Shown piece after piece: positions 16,359-26,008 of a stretch of DNA of 64,000 bases. Position 1 is the first letter of the stretch. Each line of letters begins with the position of its first letter. The notes under the pieces were generated by a model. The model did not search any database. It had not been told where the DNA came from and was given only the letters and a program-made list of their open reading frames with translations. Source of the stretch: CAXTSE01 sp964246985 (lineage in GTDB: Bacteria; Actinomycetota; Actinomycetes; Actinomycetales; Microbacteriaceae); NCBI GenBank assembly GCA_964246985.1, contig CAXTSE010000012.1, positions 1 through 64,000 of the forward strand. The letters run 5' to 3'. The translations under genes and the position numbers were made by a program.

Positions 16359-17714
16359 ATGTCATCTTCCCGACCCCGCGCTCGACTCGCGCGCGGACCC
16401 GTGGCATTCGCGGCTGTCGCCGCGGTCGCCGCCCTCACCCTGGTCGGCTGCGCGCCGGGCAGCGGCAATACCGGCCCGACGGAGACCACCGAGGTGAGCA
16501 CCGAGCTCACGACGGAGGATGTCGAGCTGACCATCGCCGACGAGACGGGCTTCCCGCTCACCGACGAGCTGGCCGCCGAGTTCACCAAGCAGCACCCCAA
16601 CATCACGTTCAACGTGACCCGCGACACCTTCCAGAACCTGACGGCCAACGCGCCGAAGCTGCTGGCGAGCGACACCCCGCCCGACCTGATCCGCCTGCCC
16701 ACCATCGGCGACACCGTGCAGGACGGGCTGCTGGCCAACCTCGATCCGTACTACGACGCCTACGGCTGGGACGCGTGGTCGGAGGCCCAGCTCGCCCCGC
16801 TCCGCATGGGTGAGGACGGCGTGCGCGGCGCCGGGTCGCTCTACCAGCTCGGCCTCGGCTACAGCATCACGGGCATCTACATGAACACGAAGCTCGCCGA
16901 CCAGCTCGGCATCGACGGCATCCCCGAGACCCTCGCCGAGCTCGAGGACGACATGGAGACCGCGAAGGCGGGCGGTGTCCTCCCGCTGATGGCGGGCGAC
17001 AAGGACGGCGTGGTGAACTTCGTCGTGCAGGCCGCGATGAACCAGTACGCCGACAAGGGCGAGATGATGGACTGGATCCTCAACGTGCCCGGTGCCACCT
17101 ACGACACGCCCGGCAACCTCGAGGGCGCCGAGCTCATCCGCAAATGGGCGGATGCCGGCTACTTCCCGACCGACATCAACGCGATCGACTACGCGTCGTT
17201 CGTGAGCCGGTTCCAGGGCGGTGAGGGTCTCTTCACCTTCAACGGCAACTGGGCCGCCGCCGACACGCAGGCCAAGATGGGCGACGACGTCGCGTTCTTC
17301 CTCGTGCCGCCGGCCGAGGAGGGTGGCGACCACGTCGCGATGGGAGCGGCCAACTCGTTCTCGGTCGCGGCCAAGTCGAAGCACCTCAACGAGATCGTCT
17401 ACTTCCTCAACTGGATCCACACCGACGAGAAGGCCCGTCAGATCGTGCTCGACGTGACGGGCGCCTCGCCCGGCGGCGACCCGACCCTGCCTCTCCCCGA
17501 GGTGGCGGCGGGCTCGCTGATCGAGGACGCCCTCGAGATGTCGGCGCAGATCGCGACCGAGGACGGCCAGGTCGACTTCATGGCCAACGCGACGGCGGGC
17601 ATCTACGCCGGCGCCATCATCCCCGAGTCGCAGCTGCTCGTGACCGGGCAGATCACGGGCGAGGAGTTCGTCACCAAGGTGCAGGAGTTCTACGCCCAGG
17701 AGCTCGCTGGGTGA
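16359..17714 (+). CDS. Sugar ABC transporter substrate-binding lipoprotein
   Basis: The protein has 451 residues. A lipoprotein signal ends in LVGC (Cys 31), so it is anchored on the outer face of the membrane. The mature part is a family-1 solute-binding protein with LTDELAAEFTKQHPNI near the start, PDLIRLPT, and the typical late FNGNWAAAD segment. It should bind a mono- or oligosaccharide and hand it to the two permeases downstream. AAAGGAG lies 7 nt before the ATG. The stop overlaps the next gene as GTGA. Confidence 0.94.
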   Translation: MSSSRPRARLARGPVAFAAVAAVAALTLVGCAPGSGNTGPTETTEVSTELTTEDVELTIADETGFPLTDELAAEFTKQHPNITFNVTRDTFQNLTANAPKLLASDTPPDLIRLPTIGDTVQDGLLANLDPYYDAYGWDAWSEAQLAPLRMGEDGVRGAGSLYQLGLGYSITGIYMNTKLADQLGIDGIPETLAELEDDMETAKAGGVLPLMAGDKDGVVNFVVQAAMNQYADKGEMMDWILNVPGATYDTPGNLEGAELIRKWADAGYFPTDINAIDYASFVSRFQGGEGLFTFNGNWAAADTQAKMGDDVAFFLVPPAEEGGDHVAMGAANSFSVAAKSKHLNEIVYFLNWIHTDEKARQIVLDVTGASPGGDPTLPLPEVAAGSLIEDALEMSAQIATEDGQVDFMANATAGIYAGAIIPESQLLVTGQITGEEFVTKVQEFYAQELAG

Positions 17715-18625
17715 CCACCTCCACCGCACCTCGCCGGGTCGCTGCACGCGCAGCGGCCCGGCGGGGCACCCTCACCGGGTGGCTTCTCGCCGCCCCCGCG
17801 CTCATCGCCTACTGCGCCTTCGTGATCTACCCCCTGGCGACCGGCGTGCAGTACTCGTTCTACAAGTGGAACGGCGTCGGGCCCTCGACCTGGGTCGGTC
17901 TCGCCAACTACGCGCGGGTGTTCACCGACCCCGATCTTCTGGGGTCGATCCGCAACGCCTTCGTGCTGATCGCGTTCTTCACGATCATCCCGGTCAGCGC
18001 GGGCCTCGTGCTCGCCACCCTCATCCGCACCATGCGCCCCGGCGTGTTCTCGAGCGCGTCCCAGACGATCCTCTTCCTGCCGCAGATCATCCCGCTCGCC
18101 GCGGCGGGCATCACCTGGTCCTGGATGTACGCGCAGACCGGCGCCGTCAACCAGGTGCTCACCGCCATCGGCCTCGGCTCGATCACGCGGGCCTGGCTCG
18201 GCGACTTCGACACGGCTCTGCCGGCGGTCGGTCTGATCGGCTCGTGGGTGCTCACCGGACTCTGCACCGTCCTGTTCCTCACCGGCATCGGCAAGATCGA
18301 CCAGTCGCTCTACGAGGCCGTCCGTCTCGACGGCGCGAGCTGGTGGCGCGAGTTCATCACCGTCACGATCCCCGGCCTCCGGCAGGAGATCGCGGTGCTC
18401 ACCACGATCACGGTCATCGCCGCGCTCAGCAGCTTCGACATCATCTACACGACGACGCTCGGCGGCCCGGGACGCTCCACGCTGGTGCCCGGCATCTCCA
18501 TCTACCGCATCGGATTCACGCAGAGCGAGGTGGGTCTGGCATCCGCCTTCGGCATCGTGCTCATGATCCTGGTGCTCGCGTGCGTGCTGCCGATCCAGCG
18601 ACTGGCACGGGCGGGAACGCGATGA
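17711..18625 (+). CDS. Sugar ABC transporter permease (MalF-like)
   Basis: The protein has 304 residues with six predicted membrane segments after a short basic N terminus. The EAA loop that contacts the ATPase is EAVRLDGASWWREF, followed by VTIPGL. The start is GTG overlapping the binding-protein stop. It forms the channel with the second permease. No ATPase gene is present; CUT1 importers in Actinobacteria often share one ATPase such as MsiK encoded elsewhere. Confidence 0.94.
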   Translation: MTTSTAPRRVAARAAARRGTLTGWLLAAPALIAYCAFVIYPLATGVQYSFYKWNGVGPSTWVGLANYARVFTDPDLLGSIRNAFVLIAFFTIIPVSAGLVLATLIRTMRPGVFSSASQTILFLPQIIPLAAAGITWSWMYAQTGAVNQVLTAIGLGSITRAWLGDFDTALPAVGLIGSWVLTGLCTVLFLTGIGKIDQSLYEAVRLDGASWWREFITVTIPGLRQEIAVLTTITVIAALSSFDIIYTTTLGGPGRSTLVPGISIYRIGFTQSEVGLASAFGIVLMILVLACVLPIQRLARAGTR

Positions 18626-19446
18626 TCGTCCGCCGATCCGAGGCCCTCATCGGGCGCGTGGTGCTGATCCTGGTGCTCGTGCTGACGCTGATCCCGCTCG
18701 TCAACATGCTGTCGGCCGCCCTGCAGCCCGCGGATGTGAACCCCACCGGCCTGACCTGGCCCACCGATCCGCAGTGGGTCAACTTCGCCACCGCCTTCGA
18801 GACCGGCAACGTACTGCGGCTCATGGGCTCGAGCCTGTTCATCGTGCTGTTCGTGGTGCCGATCAGCCTGCTGTTCGCGACGCTGGCCGGCTACGCCCTC
18901 GGCAACCTGCGGGTGCGCGGGGGTCGCTTCATCTACATCTTCCTGATCCTGGGGCTGACCATCCCGTTCGAGGCGCTCATCATCCCGCTCTACTACGAGA
19001 TCCAGTCGCTCGGGCTCCTGAACACCCAGTGGGCGATCATCCTGCCGCTCATCGGGCTCTACATGCCGTTCAGCGTCGTCTGGATGCGCGCGCACTTCGT
19101 CGGAGTGCCCTCGGAGCTGTCCGAGGCGGCCCGCGTCGACGGGGCGACGACGCTGCAGGAGTTCGTGCGAGTGCAGCTGCCGCTGGCTCGCCCCGCGCTC
19201 TCGGCGCTGGCGATCCTGCTGTTCCTGTGGACCTGGAACCAGTTCCTGCTGCCGGTCGTGCTCGTGTCGGACCCGCTCAACCGCACGGTCGCCGGAGCGC
19301 TGACGTTCTTCCAGGGGCAGTACTCGAGCAGCATCCCGCTGCTGAACGCGGGGGCGCTCATCATCATCGTGCCCACGATCCTCGTGTTCGTGCTCTTCCA
19401 GCGCCAGTTCATCCAGGCCCTCCTGCAAGGTGCGGTCAAGGGCTGA
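18622..19446 (+). CDS. Sugar ABC transporter permease (MalG-like)
   Basis: The protein has 274 residues and six membrane segments. The EAA loop is EAARVDGATTLQEF followed by VQLPLARPAL. The ATG overlaps the previous stop as ATGA. Together with the preceding permease it makes the CUT1-type sugar channel. Its stop overlaps the ATG of the serine hydrolase gene by one base. Confidence 0.94.
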   Translation: MIVRRSEALIGRVVLILVLVLTLIPLVNMLSAALQPADVNPTGLTWPTDPQWVNFATAFETGNVLRLMGSSLFIVLFVVPISLLFATLAGYALGNLRVRGGRFIYIFLILGLTIPFEALIIPLYYEIQSLGLLNTQWAIILPLIGLYMPFSVVWMRAHFVGVPSELSEAARVDGATTLQEFVRVQLPLARPALSALAILLFLWTWNQFLLPVVLVSDPLNRTVAGALTFFQGQYSSSIPLLNAGALIIIVPTILVFVLFQRQFIQALLQGAVKG

Positions 19447-20606
19447 TGCAGGGGTCATGTGCCCCCGGCTTCGAGCCGGTGGGGGCGGCGTTCGAGGCCG
19501 CCTTCGACGGGAAGCCCGACATGGGCGCGGCGCTCGCCGTGCGCCATCGCGGCGAGACCGTCGTGGACCTCTGGGGCGGGATCGCCGATGAGCGCACCGG
19601 TGACCGGTGGCGCGACGACACCGTGAGCGTGATCTTCTCCTGCACAAAGGGGCTGGTGTCGATCCTCGCTGCACGCCTCGTGCAGGAGGGGCGGCTCAGC
19701 TATGCGGAGCGCGTGTCCACCTACTGGCCCGAGTTCGCCTCCGCGGGCAAGGGAGACGTGCGGGTGCGCGATCTGCTGGCCCACCGATCCGGGTTGTCGG
19801 CACCTCGTGTGCCGATGTCCGCGTCGCAGATCACGGATTGGGCGAGCGTCGTCGACCAGCTCGGCGGGCAGGAGCCGCTGTGGGAGCCGGGAACCGGGTA
19901 CGCCTATCACGCGATCACGCACGGGTGGCTGGTGGGGGAGGTCATCCGCCGGATCGTCCACATGCCGATCGGAGCATACTTCACCGAAGTGGTGGGCCGG
20001 CCTCTCGGTGCCGATGCCTGGATCGGTCTCCCGCCGTCGATGGAGGACCGTGTCGCGCACCTGCAGGTCGGCCCGTCGCTGGCCGAGCTCACCCGCCTGC
20101 AGGCCGAGGCCCGCACCCCCGGTGTCATCGACTGGGGCGAGCAGGCCATGACGCTCGGCGGGGCCCTGCCGCACGAGCTCGTCGGCACGGACACCGGCTG
20201 GAACGCGTCCGACATCCGTCTCGCCGAGATCCCCGGTGCCGGGGGCATCTCGTCCGCGCGCTCTCTCGCCGCCATCTGGTCGGCGACGATCGTCGAGACC
20301 GACGGGGTACGGCTGCTCGACGACGAGGTGCTGCGCTCTGCCACCGTGCCGCAGAGCGAAGGGCCGCCGGTCTTCGACGTGCCCGGACCGTGGCCGCGAT
20401 GGGGGATGGGGTTCCAGCTGCCGTCCGAGCCGCGCCGGTACCTCACCGAGAGCGGCTTCGGGCACGACGGCGCCGGCGGGCAGTCGGCCTTCGCCGATCC
20501 CGACACGGGCATCGGCTTCGCGTTCCTGACCAATCAGATGGAGGGGATCGGCGACGTGCGGGCGACGCGGATCATCGACGCGCTGCGGGACGTCGTGGCG
20601 GGCTGA
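19446..20606 (+). CDS. Beta-lactamase-fold serine hydrolase (EstB/class C-like esterase)
   Basis: The protein has 386 residues. It contains the nucleophile motif SCTK (Ser-x2-Lys) and the tyrosine motif in GYAYHAITHGWLVGE, with HDGAGG near the C terminus in place of the KTG box. This is the pattern of class VIII esterases and related serine hydrolases. No signal peptide, so it is probably cytoplasmic. It is translationally coupled (TGATG) to the sugar permease, suggesting that it removes acyl groups from the imported sugar or glycoside. That role is inference. Confidence 0.9.
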   Translation: MQGSCAPGFEPVGAAFEAAFDGKPDMGAALAVRHRGETVVDLWGGIADERTGDRWRDDTVSVIFSCTKGLVSILAARLVQEGRLSYAERVSTYWPEFASAGKGDVRVRDLLAHRSGLSAPRVPMSASQITDWASVVDQLGGQEPLWEPGTGYAYHAITHGWLVGEVIRRIVHMPIGAYFTEVVGRPLGADAWIGLPPSMEDRVAHLQVGPSLAELTRLQAEARTPGVIDWGEQAMTLGGALPHELVGTDTGWNASDIRLAEIPGAGGISSARSLAAIWSATIVETDGVRLLDDEVLRSATVPQSEGPPVFDVPGPWPRWGMGFQLPSEPRRYLTESGFGHDGAGGQSAFADPDTGIGFAFLTNQMEGIGDVRATRIIDALRDVVAG

Positions 20607-20681
20607 TCTCGTCGTTCGGGCTCCGTGGTGAGGACGTGCTAGCTTTACGCAACCCGACGGCTCCTCAGAAAGAACCCCGCC

Positions 20682-22760
20682 ATGACGCGCTTCCTGATCA
20701 TGCGCTTCGTCGCGTCCGCCGTCGTGCTGCTGCTCGGTACAGCCGGCCTTGTGATGACGGGCTCGCCTGTCACTGCGGCAGGGAGCGGACGGATCTCGGG
20801 CTCGGTCGTGAGGGAAGAGGGCGGATCCCCGTTCGCCGCCGGTGACGTCCGTCTCTACGCGCAGAGCTGGAGCACATCGGCCGGCTCCTGGGTGACCGAT
20901 GTGGCGACGACGACACTCGGATCCGACGGCACCTTCACGCTCACAGGGCTCAACGACGGCGAGAAGTACCGGGTCAGGGCGGCCCCGTCTTCGGGCGACG
21001 CGTTCCCGGCGACGTACGCCGAGGTCACAGCTCGCGCAGGGGCTGCACCGCAGGTGGTGATCACCGTCCTCGGCTATCGCACGGTGACGGGTACCATCCG
21101 AATGCCCGATGGCTCCGTGCCCACCCCCAACTCGCTCCAGGTCGGAGGGCGAGCCTGGGATGCCATCGGGCTGGGCTGGGGACCCAGCTGCAGTTGCGGG
21201 TACCTCGCCGCCGACGGCACCTTCACCGTGCGCCACCTTCTCCCCGGCCTGACTCAGATCACGGTGGACTACCTCGGTGCCGGGATCGTCGACTCCCCGA
21301 ACGAGCTGTCCGACCCTTATGTCTACGATCTCGAGCAGCCTCTGGCCGAGCAGGTCGCCATCCAGCTCATCGCTGCCTCGACGGTCACAGGTCGGGTCGA
21401 CGTGGGGATCACAGGCAATGCGGCGAAGCCCGACGAATTCACTCTCTTCTTCACATCACCGAAGGCGACCGCACTGACAACCGTCCAGATGGGCGCTGGC
21501 GGGACGTACTCCGCCAGCGGTCTGTTCACCGGTCGGTGGAGGGTCTACGTGTACCGAGTCGACGAGCAGGGATCCGGTGGCAGCGACTACGGTGCGCTCC
21601 TGTACATCGACGTGGTCGGGGGTCAGGACGGCGTGCTGAACGTGCTCATGCCGGTCGAGACAGGAATCGGGGGCACGGTCCGGTCGGGGGGCGCCCCCGT
21701 CGCGGGTGTGACCGTGACAGCGAGCAGATACCTGCCCGACCGCCCCTCGTACCTCGGCTCCTACTCCACGGTCACCGATGCGGACGGACGCTTCGTCCTG
21801 GAGACGCCAGGCGGGCGTTTCGATCTACGAGTCGAGGATCCACTCGGACGCTTCGGATCCTCCGCCTGGTCCGCCAGATCCTTCTACGACGTGCCGGACT
21901 ACTTCGCGGTGGACACGGGCGAATACGCCGACGACTTCGAGATCGAGGTGGCTCAGGCCGCACATCTGGTGGGTACGGTGACCGGCGGAGGGCTGACGCC
22001 CAGCGATCTCGCCGCGGGTGACGTCACCATCGGCATCGAGTACCGTGCTGCGGGGAGCAGTGCGTGGGTGGACACCGGGTTCACCCGCCCGGTCAGCGCG
22101 GCAGGCTCATTCGACATCGGAGATCTGAGCGCAGGGACGTATCGTTTCACCGCGCTGTACGACGGACCGCGGGGCCGGGCACAGGTGCAATCCGCAGCAG
22201 TGACCTTTGTCCCCGGCGAGCGTACGACGTGGAACGCTCTTCTTCCTGCGCCTCAGGCGTACGTCACCGTCTATCGGTTCTGGAGCCCCTCCAATCGCTC
22301 GCACTTCTACACGTCGAGCCCCGAGGAGCGCGCATACATTCTGGATCACTACCCGGCGTCGACCTGGAGCTACGAGGGGCCCGTCTACACCGCGTTCGAG
22401 CGCAGGGCGCCGGGGACCGTTCCGCTGTACCGGTTCTGGTCGGGAACGCTCCAGGGGCACTTCTACACCACGAGCGAGGCCGAGAAGAAGAACGTCATCG
22501 ACGCCTTCGATGACAGTGTGTGGGCGTACGAGGGAATCGCCTACTACGTCTACCCGGCGGACGCCGACGTTGCGGGCACCCTGGCCGTGTCCCGGTTCTG
22601 GTCGGGATCGTTCGGCCACCACTTCTATACTGCGGACGCCGGCGAGGCACGCTTCGTGAAGGACACCTACCCGCAGACCTGGTCCTACGAGGGCACCGCT
22701 TTCCGGGTGCCCGATGTGGAGCTCTCGGGCGCCAGGGGAGAAGTTCTCGGCGATCGCTGA
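20682..22760 (+). CDS. Secreted protein with carboxypeptidase-regulatory-like domains and three DUF5648-type repeats
   Basis: The protein has 692 residues. A signal peptide (basic start, hydrophobic core, cleavage after about residue 33) is followed by several beta-sandwich segments of the carboxypeptidase regulatory-like type, each opening with GxVxG-like turns (GRISGSVV, TVTGTIRM, TVTGRVDV, GIGGTVRSGG, HLVGTVTGGG). The C-terminal 165 residues hold three repeats of about 43 residues with the core RFWS...HFYT...W.YEG, starting near 529, 578 and 632, as in the DUF5648 family. No anchor is visible, so it is probably released or wall-bound through the repeats. Function unknown; surface adhesion or glycan binding is a guess. 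Confidence 0.85.
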   Translation: MTRFLIMRFVASAVVLLLGTAGLVMTGSPVTAAGSGRISGSVVREEGGSPFAAGDVRLYAQSWSTSAGSWVTDVATTTLGSDGTFTLTGLNDGEKYRVRAAPSSGDAFPATYAEVTARAGAAPQVVITVLGYRTVTGTIRMPDGSVPTPNSLQVGGRAWDAIGLGWGPSCSCGYLAADGTFTVRHLLPGLTQITVDYLGAGIVDSPNELSDPYVYDLEQPLAEQVAIQLIAASTVTGRVDVGITGNAAKPDEFTLFFTSPKATALTTVQMGAGGTYSASGLFTGRWRVYVYRVDEQGSGGSDYGALLYIDVVGGQDGVLNVLMPVETGIGGTVRSGGAPVAGVTVTASRYLPDRPSYLGSYSTVTDADGRFVLETPGGRFDLRVEDPLGRFGSSAWSARSFYDVPDYFAVDTGEYADDFEIEVAQAAHLVGTVTGGGLTPSDLAAGDVTIGIEYRAAGSSAWVDTGFTRPVSAAGSFDIGDLSAGTYRFTALYDGPRGRAQVQSAAVTFVPGERTTWNALLPAPQAYVTVYRFWSPSNRSHFYTSSPEERAYILDHYPASTWSYEGPVYTAFERRAPGTVPLYRFWSGTLQGHFYTTSEAEKKNVIDAFDDSVWAYEGIAYYVYPADADVAGTLAVSRFWSGSFGHHFYTADAGEARFVKDTYPQTWSYEGTAFRVPDVELSGARGEVLGDR

Positions 22761-22834
22761 TCGTCATCCTCGCGTCGCGCCGTGTCATCCTCCGGCACGA
22801 TGATCTATGCGGAGCGGGTCGCGAGACTCAGGGC

Positions 22835-23395
22835 ATGGATGCCAGGACGACCGTCGACCTGTCACCGGCTCGGCCGATCCGCATCGGCCTCTCCCTGCTG
22901 TTCGTCGTGTGGCTCGTGCTGCTCGTCTGGCTGGTGCTGTGGAAGTTCCATCTCCCGTACATCGGCGACGACGACGAGCGCGCGATCAAGCTGATGCCCT
23001 TCGCCGCTGCCGGCGAGTTCGGCGCCAGCGCTCCGTGGGAGGTGCTCGCGAACCTGCTGCTGTTCGCGCCCCTCGGCGTCTACCTCACCCTCCTGGCGCC
23101 AACCTGGCGGCGGTCGACGATCGCGCTCCTCGCCGCTGGCGCGAGCCTGGGCCTCGAGGTCGCCGAGTACGTGATTGCCGTCGGCCGGTCCGACCTGACG
23201 GATGTCGTCGTCAACACGGCAGGCGCCCTGGTCGGCTCCGGACTGGTGGCCTTCGCGCGACGTCGGATCGGGCGGCTGCTGCCGGTGGTCGCCCTCTCGG
23301 TGCTCGCTGCGCTCACCCTTGTCGCGTTCACGGCGATCGCCGTGTACATCGCGACGTTCGCCCTGATCCCGCCGGGCACCGTCGTGATCCGCTGA
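22835..23395 (+). CDS. VanZ-like membrane protein
   Basis: The protein has 186 residues. About five membrane segments with the VanZ-like core NLLLFAPLGVYL and DVVVNTAGALVG, and a charged residue pair in LGLEVAEYVIAVGRSDL. VanZ-like proteins are membrane proteins of unclear biochemical function, some linked to glycopeptide tolerance. The ATG at 22835 was chosen because the hydrophobic core begins soon after it; several upstream in-frame codons are possible. It converges on the response-regulator gene with a 3-bp gap. Confidence 0.85.
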   Translation: MDARTTVDLSPARPIRIGLSLLFVVWLVLLVWLVLWKFHLPYIGDDDERAIKLMPFAAAGEFGASAPWEVLANLLLFAPLGVYLTLLAPTWRRSTIALLAAGASLGLEVAEYVIAVGRSDLTDVVVNTAGALVGSGLVAFARRRIGRLLPVVALSVLAALTLVAFTAIAVYIATFALIPPGTVVIR

Positions 23396-23398
23396 CGC

Positions 23399-24055
23399 TC
23401 ACGCCGCCGACAGATACGCGAGCACAGCGAGCACCCGCCGGTGGCCGTCGGTGCTGTCGGGCAGTCCGAGCTTCGGAAGGAGCGAGCGGATGTGGCTCTC
23501 GACGGTGCGATCGGTGAGGAAGAGCCGGGATGCGATCGCGGCATTCGACAGGCCTTCGGCCACGAGGGCCAGCACATCGCGCTCACGGGTCGAGAGCGCC
23601 GCGAGCGGGTCGTCGCGTCTGCTCGGACGCACCAGCGAGGCGACGACCTCGGGGTCGAGCGCGGACCCGCCGCGTACGACGCGGGCGAGCGCGTCGAGGA
23701 AGTCGTCGATCTCGAGCACACGGTCCTTGAGCAGGTAGCCGAAGGCTCCGGTCGCGGCGAGCGCGAGAGAGTGCGTGGTCTCGACGTGCTGGGAGAGCAG
23801 CAGGATCGGCAGGTGCGGGTATCGCGCGCGGAGGTCTGCAGCCGCGCGGGCGCCATCGTCGGTGAGCGTCGGCGGCATCCGCACGTCGGCGACGACCGCG
23901 TCGGGGAGCTCTCGGTCGACGGCCTCGACGAGCGCGTCCGCGTCGCCGACCCGCGCGACGACGACGTAGCCCGCGTCCTCGAGCAGCCGCGCGAGCCCCT
24001 CGCGCACGACGGCGGAGTCATCGGCGATGACCACTCGTCCCCGAGCCCCGGTCAC
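23399..24055 (-). CDS. NarL/LuxR-type response regulator
   Basis: The protein has 218 residues. Receiver domain 1-125 with the acidic pair ADD (11-13), phospho-acceptor Asp 57 (VVADVRMPP) and the Lys in YLLKD. The C-terminal LuxR helix-turn-helix (LSTRERDVLALVAEGLSNAAIA) spans about 150-210. It is encoded directly after the histidine kinase with a 4-bp overlap and should be its cognate regulator. Targets are unknown. Confidence 0.95.
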   Translation of the reverse strand: MTGARGRVVIADDSAVVREGLARLLEDAGYVVVARVGDADALVEAVDRELPDAVVADVRMPPTLTDDGARAAADLRARYPHLPILLLSQHVETTHSLALAATGAFGYLLKDRVLEIDDFLDALARVVRGGSALDPEVVASLVRPSRRDDPLAALSTRERDVLALVAEGLSNAAIASRLFLTDRTVESHIRSLLPKLGLPDSTDGHRRVLAVLAYLSAA

Positions 24056-25866
24056 GGGAAGACCGCCTCGACGAGGGTGCCCGTGCCGGCGGCGCTCGAG
24101 ACCCGCAGCGTCCCGCCGGCCGCCTCGACCCTGTCGCGGACCCCGCTGAGCCCGGAGCCGATCGCCTCGACTGCGCCCCCGGATCCGTCGTCGCGGATCG
24201 CCAGCCGGATGCCGTCGGCCACAGCCCCGAGCGAGATGCCGATGCGTCCCGGACGCGCATGCTTGAGCGCGTTCGTGACGGCCTCGGCAGCGAGATAGTA
24301 GGCCGCAGTCGCCCGTGGCTCGTGCACGGCGACCGGCTCGAGGTCGAGGTCGACGGGAAGAGGCACCGATCGCACCATCGCGCGCAACGCGACCTCGAGG
24401 CCTTCATCGAGCGAGGACGGTCGCACCCCCTGCGCCATGGCTCGCAGGTCGGAGATGGTGCGCTGCACGAGCTCGACGGATTCCGACAGCTCGGCATCCA
24501 GGGTCGCGTCGTCTGCGCGGTGGCGCTGCAGACCGCGCAGACGCATGCCGAGAGCGACCAGGTTGGATTGGGCGCCGTCGTGCAGGTCCCGCTGGATGCG
24601 CCGGCGCTCGCCGTCGGCTGCCGCGACGAGTCGCGCGCGGCTCGCATCGGTCTGGGCGAGCGCCTCCCGCAGGTCGGCGCGCAGTCGGGTGAGCTCGAGG
24701 GGCAGACGTGCCTCCGCGTCGAGCTCGCGCAGGTCGACGGGTGTGACGCCCGGATCGTCTGCCTCGAGTCGCGCGCCGTCGGCATCGACGACGACGTGGA
24801 CGCCCGCGCCCGCCGTCTGCAGCACCTGGTCGAGCTCCTCGGGCTGCGCGCGACCGTCGCGCAGGTCGGTGACGAACCGGCGCACGGCGGCGAGCGAGCG
24901 CTCCCGCCGGGGCTGGAATCGGGCGTCGATCCCGCGGCGGATCACCCGGTGCAGGGGGCGGGCGACGACCACCGCCAGGAGTGTCGCGGCCGATGCCGCG
25001 ATCGGAGAGGTCGTGCCGAAGACCACGCCGAGGAGCAGCGCCGCGACAGCGAACACGATCCCGACGACGGCCACGATGACCGCCCACCGGACGGTGCCCG
25101 CGAGGAGGCGGTCGTATCCCCACAGGGAGTGCCGCAGCATCGCGATCGCGACCGAGAGCGGCAGCGCGATCACCAGCACGGCGAGCGCGAGGCCGACACC
25201 GTTCGTCGTGCCGAGCACGGAGAACTCGACCCAGCACAGCAGCAGGATCGCGGGGAGGAGGATGGCGCTGACGGTGAGCCAGCGCAGCTGTCGACGTTCG
25301 CGCTCGCCGCTCCGTCGATAGCGCAGCACCACGCTCACCACGGCGGTGACGAGCAGCCCCAGCAGTCCGAGCAGGAAGGCGGGGGTGGTGACCTCGGCGA
25401 CCACCGGCGGTGCGAAGGCCAGAGTCAGGGCGAAACCGAGGGGCACGAGCACGAGGCCCGCCACGGCGGCTCGCCAGCGCGGCGACAGGAGGCGACCCGT
25501 GGGGAAGATCAGGGCCAGGAGGATCGGGCCGAGATAGTGCAGCATCCACGCGGACTCGGCCACCGCCCCGGCGACCGGCGCCCCGGGCACCGCGGAGGCC
25601 GTGGCACCGGACTGCCCCCACACCTCCAGGGTGAGATCGACCAGGGACTCGGCTCCGATCAGCACGAGCACGGCACCCACCGGATTGGCCGGAATGCGGC
25701 GCGCGACGATCAGTCCGAGCACGACCGCGGGTGACACGACGGCGATCGCGATCAGCTTCTCGGGCAGGGACTCGGGGACGGCGCGCACGGCGATCCCGAC
25801 CTGCGCGGTGGCGGCGAGGAGGGCGACCGCGGCGAGGGCGGCCGCGACCACGTCCCAGCGCTTCAT
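24052..25866 (-). CDS. Membrane sensor histidine kinase (NarX/DesK-like, HisKA_3)
   Basis: The protein has 604 residues. About ten membrane segments occupy the first 310 residues with no large extracellular loop, so the signal is probably sensed within the membrane. A linker follows, then the dimerisation helix with phospho-acceptor His in RRIQRDLHDGAQ (near 428) and the ATPase domain with NALKHA, RDDGSGG and GSGLSGVRDRV. The ATG at 25864-25866 begins just before the first membrane segment. It is divergent from a small membrane protein gene, which may be a target. Confidence 0.95.
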   Translation of the reverse strand: MKRWDVVAAALAAVALLAATAQVGIAVRAVPESLPEKLIAIAVVSPAVVLGLIVARRIPANPVGAVLVLIGAESLVDLTLEVWGQSGATASAVPGAPVAGAVAESAWMLHYLGPILLALIFPTGRLLSPRWRAAVAGLVLVPLGFALTLAFAPPVVAEVTTPAFLLGLLGLLVTAVVSVVLRYRRSGERERRQLRWLTVSAILLPAILLLCWVEFSVLGTTNGVGLALAVLVIALPLSVAIAMLRHSLWGYDRLLAGTVRWAVIVAVVGIVFAVAALLLGVVFGTTSPIAASAATLLAVVVARPLHRVIRRGIDARFQPRRERSLAAVRRFVTDLRDGRAQPEELDQVLQTAGAGVHVVVDADGARLEADDPGVTPVDLRELDAEARLPLELTRLRADLREALAQTDASRARLVAAADGERRRIQRDLHDGAQSNLVALGMRLRGLQRHRADDATLDAELSESVELVQRTISDLRAMAQGVRPSSLDEGLEVALRAMVRSVPLPVDLDLEPVAVHEPRATAAYYLAAEAVTNALKHARPGRIGISLGAVADGIRLAIRDDGSGGAVEAIGSGLSGVRDRVEAAGGTLRVSSAAGTGTLVEAVFP

Positions 25867-26008
25867 GCGCACATCCTGGCATCGCGCGGCGGCGGGCGAC
25901 ACCGTGCTGGCACGGAGCGCGGTTCGGTGCCCACGCCGTCGCGACGGGAACGGGCGCCGCGGGACGCTCGACGTGCGCCGGATCGACCGGCCGAGAGAAG
26001 GGAACCCC

